7,372 nt of DNA from Verrucomicrobiales bacterium (lineage in GTDB: Bacteria > Verrucomicrobiota > Verrucomicrobiia > Limisphaerales > UBA1096), in the NCBI GenBank assembly GCA_028817635.1, contig JAPPPH010000446.1, positions 1-7,372 of the forward strand. Direction: 5' to 3'. Positions 1 through 5,504 of this stretch are shown piece by piece. The position numbers and the translations under genes are program-made. Each line of letters begins with the position of its first letter. Within the stretch, counting starts at the first letter, position 1. The notes beneath the pieces were generated by a model, which ran no database searches, was not told the DNA's origin, and worked only from the letters and a program-made list of their open reading frames with translations.

Positions 1-90
1 CGTGAAAATGATACGATCCCGCAATTCCGGAATTTTGAAACAATTCCGGAAACCGGCGAGCATTCGTGAGATTGCGTTGTCTTTAGCCAT
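1..90 (-). CDS. secY: Protein translocase subunit SecY, N-terminal fragment
   Basis: The first 30 codons of SecY, the channel subunit of the SecYEG translocon in the inner membrane; the rest lies beyond the left edge. Visible residues run from MAKDNAISRM through a short amphipathic stretch to KIPELRDRIIFT, which resembles the cytoplasmic N-terminus that precedes transmembrane helix 1 in SecY proteins. Position immediately after rplO, 30 bases past its stop, is the classical spc-operon position for secY and supports the call strongly. The start is uncertain: ATG at 88-90 gives the longer form, while ATG at 61-63 (residue 10) would give a form starting MLAGFRNCFKIPEL. Neither has a convincing Shine-Dalgarno sequence. 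A 9-base-pair inverted repeat lies inside the coding sequence at 26-50. Confidence 0.87.
   Translation of the reverse strand, partial: MAKDNAISRMLAGFRNCFKIPELRDRIIFT
26..50 (-). repeat. Perfect inverted repeat in the secY 5' coding region
   Basis: The arms TCCGGAATT (26-34) and AATTCCGGA (42-50) are perfectly complementary and are separated by a 7-base spacer, so the mRNA could form a 9-base-pair hairpin at about codons 14-22 of secY. The related string CAATTCCGGA also occurs as a direct repeat (22-31 and 41-50). There is no U-tract in the transcribed direction and the hairpin is inside a reading frame, so I do not call it a terminator. It may affect secY translation or may be chance. Confidence 0.5.
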
Positions 91-120
91 TTGTTTTTCA
101 GCGGGCAGTCAAGCGATGAC

Positions 121-594
121 TTATTCGGAAGCTTTGGCTTCCGCCTTGGCAACCACTTCGCAGCTGCCACCCTTCCCCTCGATCGCCGCCTTGGCACTTG
201 CGCTGAACGCAGCCACTTTGACGGTCAGTTTTTTTTCCAGTTCGCCCTGACCCAAAATCTTCACGCCATCACCGCGGCCATTCACCAGTCCGGCTGCACG
301 CAGTGCCGCTTCGTCCACGGTAGCGCCATCATCGAACTGGTTCAGGCTCTCGAGATTGACCGGGATGTAAACGGTGGCGAATTTCTTGTTGTTAAAACCA
401 CGCTTGGGCAGACGACGGGCCAGCGGCAACTGCCCCCCCTCAAAACCGGGTCGCGTTGAAGAACCGGAACGGGAACCCTGCCCCTTTTGACCGCGGGTAC
501 TTGTATGCCCACCACGACCACTGCCCGGGCCGCGACCGATGCGCTTGCGGCGGTGCTTGGATCCGGCGGCTGGTTTTAAATCGTGTAATCTCAT
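121..594 (-). CDS. rplO: 50S ribosomal protein L15
   Basis: L15, a late-assembling protein of the large subunit that binds 23S rRNA. The 157-residue product opens with [20 protein letters not shown] and continues with the long glycine/arginine-rich unfolded arm typical of the family ([22 protein letters not shown], residues about 20-42), followed by [18 protein letters not shown] and the globular C-terminal domain. It is about 13 residues longer than the 144-residue E. coli protein, mostly through a C-terminal [13 protein letters not shown] tail. It starts 14 bases after the rpsE stop; the leader is A-rich with no clear Shine-Dalgarno sequence, so translation may depend on coupling to rpsE. 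rpmD, which lies between rpsE and rplO in many bacteria, is absent. secY follows. Confidence 0.97.
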   Translation of the reverse strand: MRLHDLKPAAGSKHRRKRIGRGPGSGRGGHTSTRGQKGQGSRSGSSTRPGFEGGQLPLARRLPKRGFNNKKFATVYIPVNLESLNQFDDGATVDEAALRAAGLVNGRGDGVKILGQGELEKKLTVKVAAFSASAKAAIEGKGGSCEVVAKAEAKASE

Positions 595-608
595 TTTTTA
601 AACTTGGT

Positions 609-1385
609 TTACGCCTCGGCGGCGGCCGGCTCCTCAGCCTTGCCGCGGCTCTTCATTACTTCGCGACGATCGCGCAGCTCCAGCAAGCCCTTGAGGGTTG
701 CCTTGGCCACGTTGACCGGGTTGTTCGACCCCAGCGATTTGCTGAGCATGTTTCGCACGCCAACCAACTCGCACACAGCGCGAACGGTTTTTCCTGCGAT
801 GATCCCAGTACCGGGAGAGGCCGGGCGCATCAGCACCTTGGCTCCGTCGTAACGACTCAAGACCTCGTGCGGGATGGTGGTGTCGAGCAGTGTCACATCG
901 ACCAAGCGGGTGCGGGCGTCCTCGGACGCCTTGCGGATGCAGTCGGCAACCTGATTGGCCTTGCCTTGCCCCATACCCACTCGGCCCTTTTTGTCGCCCA
1001 CGATTACCGTTGCGCTAAAGCCGAATCGGCGACCGCCCTTGACCACCTTGGCCGAACGGTTGATGCACAAAACCTTTTCGGAAAATTCATCTGCCGGTTC
1101 ATCGGAAAAACCGTTGTCACGACCACCGCGACGGGGACCACCTGGGCCACGCCCACCGGGACCGCGTCCACCAGGGCCACGCCCACCGGGACCGCGTCCA
1201 CCAGGACCGCCCGGCCCACGGCCGCCAAATCGTTGACCTCCTTGGCCACGGCCTTGACCGCCCTGTTGCGCTTGGCCACCGGCATTCGAAGCGGGTGCCT
1301 CTTGTGCCTGCCCCTCGGGCTTGGCCGCCTCCGGAGCGGCTTCGTTGGCCGCAGCGTTTTCGTTTTGATTCGGTTCTTCTGCCAC
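609..1385 (-). CDS. rpsE: 30S ribosomal protein S5 with long Gly/Arg/Pro-rich N-terminal extension
   Basis: S5 of the small subunit, which with S3 and S4 surrounds the mRNA entry pore and affects decoding accuracy. The product is 258 residues against about 167 in E. coli. The S5 core begins near residue 100 ([20 protein letters not shown]) and contains the expected [32 protein letters not shown] and [13 protein letters not shown] motifs. Residues 1-45 are rich in Ala, Glu, Gln and Asn; residues 41-90 are rich in Gly, Arg and Pro, with GGRGP units repeated in tandem. The start is a GTG at 1383-1385, nine bases after the rplR stop, preceded by an AAGGAAG ribosome-binding site overlapping that stop. 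The next in-frame Met is deep inside the core, so the extension is very likely real. The C-terminus is a short EEPAAAEA tail. Confidence 0.97.
   Translation of the reverse strand: MAEEPNQNENAAANEAAPEAAKPEGQAQEAPASNAGGQAQQGGQGRGQGGQRFGGRGPGGPGGRGPGGRGPGGRGPGGRGPGGPRRGGRDNGFSDEPADEFSEKVLCINRSAKVVKGGRRFGFSATVIVGDKKGRVGMGQGKANQVADCIRKASEDARTRLVDVTLLDTTIPHEVLSRYDGAKVLMRPASPGTGIIAGKTVRAVCELVGVRNMLSKSLGSNNPVNVAKATLKGLLELRDRREVMKSRGKAEEPAAAEA
1144..1205 (-). repeat. Tandem repeat encoding the GGRGP units of S5
   Basis: Sequence from 1144 to 1205 is exactly periodic at 30 bases: positions 1144-1175 equal 1174-1205. Each 30-base unit codes for two five-residue GGRGP steps written with alternating synonymous codons. 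Degenerate copies continue on both sides (about 1126-1220). The repeat is in frame, so copy-number changes by slippage would lengthen or shorten the S5 arm by multiples of five or ten residues without breaking the gene. Confidence 0.9.
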
Positions 1386-1397
1386 GGTTCTTCCTTA
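1386..1397 (-). promoter_or_regulatory. Ribosome binding site for the GTG start of rpsE
   Basis: Reading the minus strand, the rplR stop TAA runs directly into GGAAGAACC and then GTG. TAAGGAAG is a good Shine-Dalgarno match at normal distance from the GTG. This site decides the start of S5, because no ATG is available nearby, and it implies close coupling of rplR and rpsE translation. Confidence 0.75.
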
Positions 1398-1760
1398 AAT
1401 TTTTAGTCCGGCCTCACGAGCTGCATCAGCCAAGGCCTTCACTTTACCATGATAACGCGCGCCATTCCGGTCGAACACAGCCGCTTCAAACCCGGCCGCC
1501 TTGGCCGCCTCTCCTGCGAGTTTGCCAATCTCCTTGGCGCTGTCCACGTTGGCCGAGAGTTTCTCACGGTTTTCCACTGACTTGGCCTTGCTGGAGACGG
1601 AGGCCAGAGTGTGCCCCGCCTCGTCGTCAATGAACTGCACGTAGATGTTTTTATTACTCATCCGCACGCTCATGCGCGGACGCTCGACGGTGCCGCGCAC
1701 CTTCTTGCGAATACGCCACCGGCGGCGCTTCAACAAATCTCTCTTTTTATCCGTTCTCAT
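1395..1760 (-). CDS. rplR: 50S ribosomal protein L18
   Basis: L18 binds 5S rRNA and, with L5, forms the central protuberance of the large subunit. The 121-residue product (E. coli 117) begins with a very basic arm, MRTDKKRDLLKRRRWRIRKK, then RPRMSVRMSNKNIYVQFIDD, the start of the alpha/beta core, and ends with the family signature FDRNGARYHGKVKALADAAREAGL. The ATG at 1758-1760 is the only sensible start. It lies 41 bases after rplF, the longest junction between complete genes in this cluster, and that gap can form an imperfect hairpin ahead of the start. The Shine-Dalgarno match is weak. No internal insertions or tails are seen. Confidence 0.97.
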   Translation of the reverse strand: MRTDKKRDLLKRRRWRIRKKVRGTVERPRMSVRMSNKNIYVQFIDDEAGHTLASVSSKAKSVENREKLSANVDSAKEIGKLAGEAAKAAGFEAAVFDRNGARYHGKVKALADAAREAGLKI

Positions 1761-1767
1761 GTTACTT

Positions 1768-1787
1768 GCCCCGGTTTTTGCCGCGGC
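1768..1787 (-). other. Possible imperfect hairpin in the rplF-rplR leader
   Basis: On the minus strand GCCGCGG, a CAAAAA loop and CCGGGGC can pair as two 3-base-pair segments around one G-G mismatch. It sits 7 bases before the rplR ATG and its second arm includes the G-run that would have to serve as ribosome-binding site. There is no following U-tract, so it is not an intrinsic terminator. The structure is weak and may be chance in a GC-rich sequence. Confidence 0.25.
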
Positions 1788-1801
1788 GCTCTTAACGAAA
1801 A

Positions 1802-2338
1802 TTACTGTACGGTCTTGCCTTCCTTACGGCGTACCTGCTCGTCCGCGTACTTGACACCCTTGGCCTTGTACGGCTCGACCGGGTAGAAGCTACGCAACTC
1901 AGCGGCGACCATGCCCACCTTCTGCTTGTCCGGCCCCTCGATGGTGACACTTGTGTCTTTTTCCACGGAGACTTTCACCTGATCCGGCAACTCATAGTTG
2001 ATCGGATGCGAGTACCCAAGGCTCATGGTTACCTTGTTGCCACTCACTGCGGCCTTAAAACCAACGCCGTTAATTTCGAGTTTCTTGACAAACCCATCCG
2101 ACACGCCGAGCACCATGTTGTTGAGCAACGAACGGCCCAACCCGTGCATGGCCTTGGCTTCGCGGTCGTCGCCATCGCGGGTCACTTTCAGGGTGTTTTC
2201 CTCCTGCGACACACTGGTGCGCCGGGGCATGTCCATCTCCAGCTTGCCCTTGGGGCCTTCCACGGCGACGTGGTTGTCGGCGATCGACACCTTCACCTTG
2301 TCCGGCACCGCGATTGTTTGATTTCCAACTCGTGACAT
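1802..2338 (-). CDS. rplF: 50S ribosomal protein L6
   Basis: L6 of the large subunit, located near the base of the L7/L12 stalk and the factor-binding site. The product has 178 residues, the usual family length (E. coli 177). It starts MSRVGNQTIAVPDKVKVSI and shows the two repeated beta-sheet domains: domain 1 with VEGPKGKLEMDMP and GLGRSLLNNMVLGVSDGF, domain 2 with LEINGVGFKAAVSGNKVTMSLGYSHPI and the C-terminal signature GPDKQKVGMVAAELRSFYPVEPYKAKGVKY. The ATG at 2336-2338 is preceded by TAAGGA, overlapping the rpsH stop 12 bases upstream, a good ribosome-binding site. The neighbours rpsH and rplR are in canonical spc order. Nothing is unusual in the protein itself. Confidence 0.98.
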   Translation of the reverse strand: MSRVGNQTIAVPDKVKVSIADNHVAVEGPKGKLEMDMPRRTSVSQEENTLKVTRDGDDREAKAMHGLGRSLLNNMVLGVSDGFVKKLEINGVGFKAAVSGNKVTMSLGYSHPINYELPDQVKVSVEKDTSVTIEGPDKQKVGMVAAELRSFYPVEPYKAKGVKYADEQVRRKEGKTVQ

Positions 2339-2350
2339 CTTCTCTGTTCC

Positions 2351-2734
2351 TTACCAGACCTTGAACAACAACTCACCGCCGAGGTTATGGCGACGGGCAT
2401 CGTGGCCAGTCATCAGCCCCTGCGGTGTGCTCACCACGGCAATTCCCATGCCACCCAGCACGAGCGGAATGTCCTTGGCCGAGGTGTAGCGGCGCAGCCC
2501 GGGACGGCTCACTCGCTGCAGGTCGGTGATCACGCCCTTGCGGCCCTGAAATTTCAATCCGATGCGGATGCTCCGCTTGACGTCGCCCTCGACGTTGTAG
2601 GACTCAAGGTACCCCTCCTCCTTCAGGAGCTTGACGGTGCTCTCCTTGATCTTTGAGTGGGGAACCGTGATCTCCGGTTTCAACGCCTGATTGGCGTTCC
2701 GGATGCAGGTTAATAAATCAGCAATGGGATCCAT
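2351..2734 (-). CDS. rpsH: 30S ribosomal protein S8
   Basis: S8 is a primary 16S rRNA-binding protein of the small-subunit platform; in E. coli it also represses the spc operon by binding mRNA near the rplX/rplE junction. The 127-residue product starts MDPIADLLTCIRNANQA and carries KEEGYLESYNVEGD, QRVSRPGLRRYTSAKDIP and the C-terminal signature GGMGIAVVSTPQGLMTGHDARR ending in LGGELLFKVW. The length is normal for the family. The ATG at 2732-2734 is nine bases from the rpsN stop (TAG), with AGGA overlapping that stop as ribosome-binding site. Whether S8 autoregulates this operon cannot be told from the sequence; I saw no obvious copy of the E. coli regulatory stem at rplX/rplE. Confidence 0.98.
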   Translation of the reverse strand: MDPIADLLTCIRNANQALKPEITVPHSKIKESTVKLLKEEGYLESYNVEGDVKRSIRIGLKFQGRKGVITDLQRVSRPGLRRYTSAKDIPLVLGGMGIAVVSTPQGLMTGHDARRHNLGGELLFKVW

Positions 2735-2743
2735 GTTGTTTTC

Positions 2744-3013
2744 CTACCAGCTCGCCTTGGTGACACCGGGAATCATGCCGGTCCGCGCCATTTCGCGGAA
2801 CGTCAGGCGGGATACCCGAAACTTGCGGAAGTAACCGTGACGACGACCGGTGATCTCGCAGCGGTTGACCAGCCGAATCGGGCTGGCATCACGTGGCAAC
2901 TGGGAGAGACCCTCGTAGTCGCCGTTGGCCTTGAGCTCAGCCCGCTTGGCCGCGTACTTGGCCACCGTCTTGGCCTTGCGCTTGTTTCGTTCTAACCAGG
3001 CTTTTTTTGCCAT
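2744..3013 (-). CDS. rpsN: 30S ribosomal protein S14, short zinc-free form
   Basis: S14 of the small-subunit head. The product has 89 residues, shorter than the 101-residue E. coli protein because the middle region is reduced, but longer than the 61-residue zinc-binding form. It starts [20 protein letters not shown] and ends in [20 protein letters not shown] followed by [20 protein letters not shown], the conserved rRNA-binding C-terminal half. Only one cysteine is present (in NRCEITGR), so the CxxC pairs of the zinc form are missing and this is the C-minus type. It lies nine bases after rplE in the normal spc position, unlike Chlamydia, where as I recall rpsN has moved out of the cluster. 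The ATG is at 3011-3013. Confidence 0.97.
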   Translation of the reverse strand: MAKKAWLERNKRKAKTVAKYAAKRAELKANGDYEGLSQLPRDASPIRLVNRCEITGRRHGYFRKFRVSRLTFREMARTGMIPGVTKASW

Positions 3014-3022
3014 ATCGTTCTC

Positions 3023-3568
3023 TTATCGTTTGCCGTCGAACGGCATTCCAAATTCCTTCAACAACTCGTACGCGTCGTCATCATTCGACGCAGAGGTTAC
3101 GATGGTAATATCCATGCCCTGCGTGCGCTTGACCTTGTCGACGTCGATTTCCGGGAAAATCGTCTGGTCATCTATGCCCAGCGAATAGTTTCCCCGGCCG
3201 TCAAACCCCTTGGAGTTGATTCCGCGGAAGTCACGGATGCGAGGCAGCGCGGCTGCCACCAGGCGATCCAAAAATTCGTACATGCCCTGACGACGCAGGG
3301 TAACCCGGCAGCCGGTGTTCATGCCCTGACGCAGTTTGAAGTTCGCCACACTGATTTTGGCCTTGTTTAACGCCGGCTTGCGGCCGGTGATGGTGGTCAA
3401 GTCCTTGATGGCATCCTCAAGCACGTCCTTGCCCAGTTGCGGGCTGACACCCATGTGCACGATGATCTTCTCGATCTTGGGCACCTGATGAATGTTCTCG
3501 TACTTGTCCAAGCCCTTCAACTTGGGACGAATCTCACCCTGATACTTCTCCTGTAGCCTCGGAATCAT
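3023..3568 (-). CDS. rplE: 50S ribosomal protein L5
   Basis: L5 binds 5S rRNA and forms the central protuberance, contacting S13 and the P-site tRNA. The 181-residue product (E. coli 179) begins [19 protein letters not shown] and contains [34 protein letters not shown], the [20 protein letters not shown] segment and the family signature around [20 protein letters not shown], ending with the [25 protein letters not shown] region. The ATG at 3566-3568 overlaps the rplX stop by four bases (ATGA), so the two genes are probably translationally coupled; the upstream ribosome-binding site is weak. The protein is standard in length and motifs. Confidence 0.98.
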   Translation of the reverse strand: MIPRLQEKYQGEIRPKLKGLDKYENIHQVPKIEKIIVHMGVSPQLGKDVLEDAIKDLTTITGRKPALNKAKISVANFKLRQGMNTGCRVTLRRQGMYEFLDRLVAAALPRIRDFRGINSKGFDGRGNYSLGIDDQTIFPEIDVDKVKRTQGMDITIVTSASNDDDAYELLKEFGMPFDGKR

Positions 3569-3861
3569 TCTTCTGTCTTCTCAGTCGGAGTCTCGGATGC
3601 GGCTGCATCGCGCTCGCGGTTCTTAAAGTAACGCTCTTCGGTCACCACGTTGGACCAGTGGATGGTGCCTTCACGCTCGGCAATCTCGCCCTGCGGCTGA
3701 TCCTGGTTTTTGCGAACGTGTTTCTTGATCATATTCAGGCCTTCCACCACAACGCGCTCGGTCTTGGGGAATACCTCAATCACCTTGCCCCCCTGCCCGC
3801 GTTCCTCGCCGGAAAGGATATAAACGTTGTCTCCTTTTTTAATGTGTCGTTTATTGCCCAT
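3565..3861 (-). CDS. rplX: 50S ribosomal protein L24
   Basis: L24 is an assembly-initiating protein of the large subunit, located beside the peptide exit. The 98-residue product (E. coli 104) starts [18 protein letters not shown] and holds a KOW motif ([20 protein letters not shown], about residues 8-27), followed by [20 protein letters not shown] and a region ending [15 protein letters not shown]. The last 13 residues, [15 protein letters not shown], form an acidic low-complexity tail. The ATG at 3859-3861 lies two bases after the rplN TGA; its ribosome-binding site, AGAGGTGAT, lies within the 3' end of rplN. The stop overlaps the rplE start by four bases. The tight packing from rplN through rplE implies coupled expression. 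Confidence 0.97.
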   Translation of the reverse strand: MGNKRHIKKGDNVYILSGEERGQGGKVIEVFPKTERVVVEGLNMIKKHVRKNQDQPQGEIAEREGTIHWSNVVTEERYFKNRERDAAASETPTEKTEE

Positions 3862-3863
3862 GA

Positions 3864-4229
3864 TCAGATCACCTCTGGTGCCAGGGAAACGATCTTCATG
3901 AAACGCTTCTCCCGGAGTTCTCGGGCCACCGGCCCGAAAATACGTGTCCCTCGAGGATTGCCATCTGGATCGACGATCACGATGGCGTTCGAGTCAAATC
4001 GCAGCACGGAACCGTCCGGCCGACGAATCGGCGCCTTGGTGCGGACCACCACGGCGTTGACGACTTCCCCCTTCTTGACGTTGCCGTCCGGTGCGGCCTC
4101 CCGCACGTGGGCCTTGATCACGTCCCCCACGGAGGCGGTATCCTTGCGGATCCCCAGCACGCCGATCGCCCACGCCTCCTTGGCGCCGGAGTTATCGGCA
4201 ACATTCAATCTGGATCGTAACTGTAACAT
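3864..4229 (-). CDS. rplN: 50S ribosomal protein L14
   Basis: L14 of the large subunit sits at the subunit interface, touches 16S rRNA in bridge B8 and is the usual docking site of the silencing factor RsfS. The 121-residue product (E. coli 123) shows [20 protein letters not shown], followed by the five-stranded barrel with the signature around [20 protein letters not shown] and [20 protein letters not shown], and ends [28 protein letters not shown]. The ATG at 4227-4229 has a good AAGGGGA ribosome-binding site in the 23-base gap after rpsQ. That gap is where the E. coli S10 and spc operons are separated; it is too short here for a separate promoter region, so the two units are fused. Confidence 0.98.
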   Translation of the reverse strand: MLQLRSRLNVADNSGAKEAWAIGVLGIRKDTASVGDVIKAHVREAAPDGNVKKGEVVNAVVVRTKAPIRRPDGSVLRFDSNAIVIVDPDGNPRGTRIFGPVARELREKRFMKIVSLAPEVI

Positions 4230-4252
4230 TCTCTGTCCCCTTACGTGCTTGG

Positions 4253-4618
4253 TTAGGCCTCGGCTGACTCCTTGGCTTCCTCGGTGGCGGGGGCGGCTGC
4301 CGGCTTGGCCGCAGCTGCCGCGGCGTTGGCCAGCGCCAACTCACCCTGCTGAACAATCTTGGCCAAGCGCCACCGCTTCGTCTTGGAGAGCGGTCGCGTT
4401 TCCATGATACTCACCAGGTCGCCCACCTGCGCCTCGTTCTTTTCGTCGTGCGCGTGGAAATTCTTGTAGCGTGTGATGATTTTCTTGTAGAGCGGATGCG
4501 AAATCCTGCGAGCGATTCGCACCACGATGGTCTTGTCCATTTTGGTGGACACGACCTCGCCCTCCCGCTCCTTGCGGTGGCTGGTTCTTGCCTGGGTGGT
4601 TGTTCCTGTATCAGCCAT
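4253..4618 (-). CDS. rpsQ: 30S ribosomal protein S17 with Ala/Glu-rich C-terminal tail
   Basis: S17 is a primary 16S rRNA-binding protein of the small-subunit body with an OB-fold. The core occupies about residues 13-92: [43 protein letters not shown], and the signature [20 protein letters not shown]. The total is 121 residues against 84 in E. coli. About 12 residues are added at the N-terminus ([13 protein letters not shown]) and about 28 at the C-terminus, where an Ala run (residues about 96-104) leads into [16 protein letters not shown]. The tail is probably disordered. The ATG at 4616-4618 is seven bases from the rpmC stop, with an AAGAGA-type site overlapping that stop. rplN follows after 23 bases. 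Confidence 0.97.
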   Translation of the reverse strand: MADTGTTTQARTSHRKEREGEVVSTKMDKTIVVRIARRISHPLYKKIITRYKNFHAHDEKNEAQVGDLVSIMETRPLSKTKRWRLAKIVQQGELALANAAAAAAKPAAAPATEEAKESAEA

Positions 4619-4625
4619 TCGTCTC

Positions 4626-5060
4626 TTAAAGTTTATTTACCGCCGCCTTCACGCTTGCCACGGCTTTTTCCTTGCCCTTGGCCTGCACCAACTCGGCCAG
4701 ACCTCGGGTCGTAACCCGGACAAGATTTGGGTTGAATACACCGCCGACGGTTTTAAACACGTCCTTGCGGGTCATGCCGCCCTTAACCAAGCCGCGCAGT
4801 GCGGCGGCCACTCCGGCCACGGTAAAGTCGCTCACGCCCTCAAAGGCGGTGGCCACTTGGCCAAGCGCATCCTTGCGCTTCAACTCAGACAGGCGTGTCT
4901 CCACACGGGCAATATCCCGGCGCAGTTCACGCAGGCGGATGGGCTTCTCAAGCTGACTGGTCGCCTTCTGTAACCTGAGGTTGAACAACTCCTGACGGAG
5001 TTCCCGGCTCTGGGCGCTCAGTTCAACCGGTGTCTTGTCCTTGATCTCGGCGGCTTTCAT
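4626..5060 (-). CDS. rpmC: 50S ribosomal protein L29 with about 80-residue C-terminal extension
   Basis: L29 is a small helical protein next to L23 at the peptide exit, near where chaperones, SRP and SecY dock. Residues 1-64 form a full normal L29: [20 protein letters not shown], then [20 protein letters not shown], then [20 protein letters not shown]. Families normally end here at about 60-70 residues, but this frame continues without a stop to residue 144. The extra part contains a segment around [20 protein letters not shown], then [20 protein letters not shown], and finally a Lys/Ala-rich probable helix ending KAAVNKL. I do not recognise a domain in it. The frame is intact, the stop lies seven bases before rpsQ, and the codon usage looks like that of the neighbours, so a frameshift artefact is unlikely. 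The start is 20 bases after rplP. Confidence 0.93.
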   Translation of the reverse strand: MKAAEIKDKTPVELSAQSRELRQELFNLRLQKATSQLEKPIRLRELRRDIARVETRLSELKRKDALGQVATAFEGVSDFTVAGVAAALRGLVKGGMTRKDVFKTVGGVFNPNLVRVTTRGLAELVQAKGKEKAVASVKAAVNKL

Positions 5061-5080
5061 CCTGTGCTTCTCTTAATAAA

Positions 5081-5491
5081 TTAGTCTCGCGTGGCGAACC
5101 GGCAACGCACCGGCATCTTGGCCGCGGCCGCACTCAACGCCTCGCGGGCGATGCTCTCCGGCACGCCCTCCACTTCAAACAACATCGTGGCCGGCTTCAC
5201 CACCGCCACCCAATGATCCACGTTGGCCTTGCCCTTACCCATCCGGACTTCCAACGGCTTCTTGGTCACGGACTTTTGCGGGAAGATACGAATCCACATG
5301 CTCCCACGGCGCTTCATGCCGCGTGAGATGGCCACACGGGCGGCCTCAATCTGCGTCCCGGTGATCCAGCCCCGACCCAGCGCCTGCAGGCCAAACGAGC
5401 CGAACGAAACCCGGTTCCCCTTCTGCGCGGTGCCCTTCCGGCTGCCGCGGTGCATCTTGCGATATTTTACTTTGTTGGGTTGTAGGGGCAT
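5081..5491 (-). CDS. rplP: 50S ribosomal protein L16
   Basis: L16 of the large subunit binds 23S rRNA between the A-site tRNA elbow and the central protuberance and is a late assembly protein. The 136-residue product matches the E. coli length exactly. It reads [20 protein letters not shown], then [40 protein letters not shown], the signature [20 protein letters not shown], and a C-terminal half with [20 protein letters not shown]. The arginine of EVRMGKGK (residue 83) corresponds to the position hydroxylated in E. coli L16. The ATG at 5489-5491 follows rpsC by 13 bases in an A/T-rich leader with a poor ribosome-binding site. The order rpsC-rplP-rpmC is canonical. Confidence 0.98.
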   Translation of the reverse strand: MPLQPNKVKYRKMHRGSRKGTAQKGNRVSFGSFGLQALGRGWITGTQIEAARVAISRGMKRRGSMWIRIFPQKSVTKKPLEVRMGKGKANVDHWVAVVKPATMLFEVEGVPESIAREALSAAAAKMPVRCRFATRD

Positions 5492-5504
5492 TTCTTAAAT
5501 TCTC

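Noticed and set aside
26..50. Intrinsic terminator between rplO and secY
   Set aside because: The hairpin lies inside the secY frame, is not GC-dense throughout and has no U-tract following it on the transcribed strand.
2..250. Plus-strand open frame of 82 codons over the left end
   Set aside because: It is antisense to secY and rplO, whose identities are supported by sequence and gene order.
1126..1220. Possible CRISPR-like or mobile-element repeat
   Set aside because: The repeats are contiguous without unique spacers and are in frame inside rpsE, coding for Gly/Arg/Pro residues, so they are a coding tandem repeat.
456..1406. A long plus-strand open frame of 316 codons opposite rplO and rpsE
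   Set aside because: It lies antisense to two certain ribosomal genes, crosses their junction, and encodes Thr/Ala/Gly-biased sequence generated by the GGRGP repeat on the other strand. No ribosome-binding context or family resemblance.
3658..4407. A plus-strand open frame of 249 codons opposite rplX, rplN and rpsQ
   Set aside because: It is a shadow of three confidently identified genes in a GC-rich region; the protein has no recognisable motif.
4626..4868. Frameshift or fusion of a separate small gene to rpmC
   Set aside because: The frame is continuous with no internal start carrying a ribosome-binding site that I can see, and no known gene normally lies between rpmC and rpsQ, so a native extension is the simpler reading.
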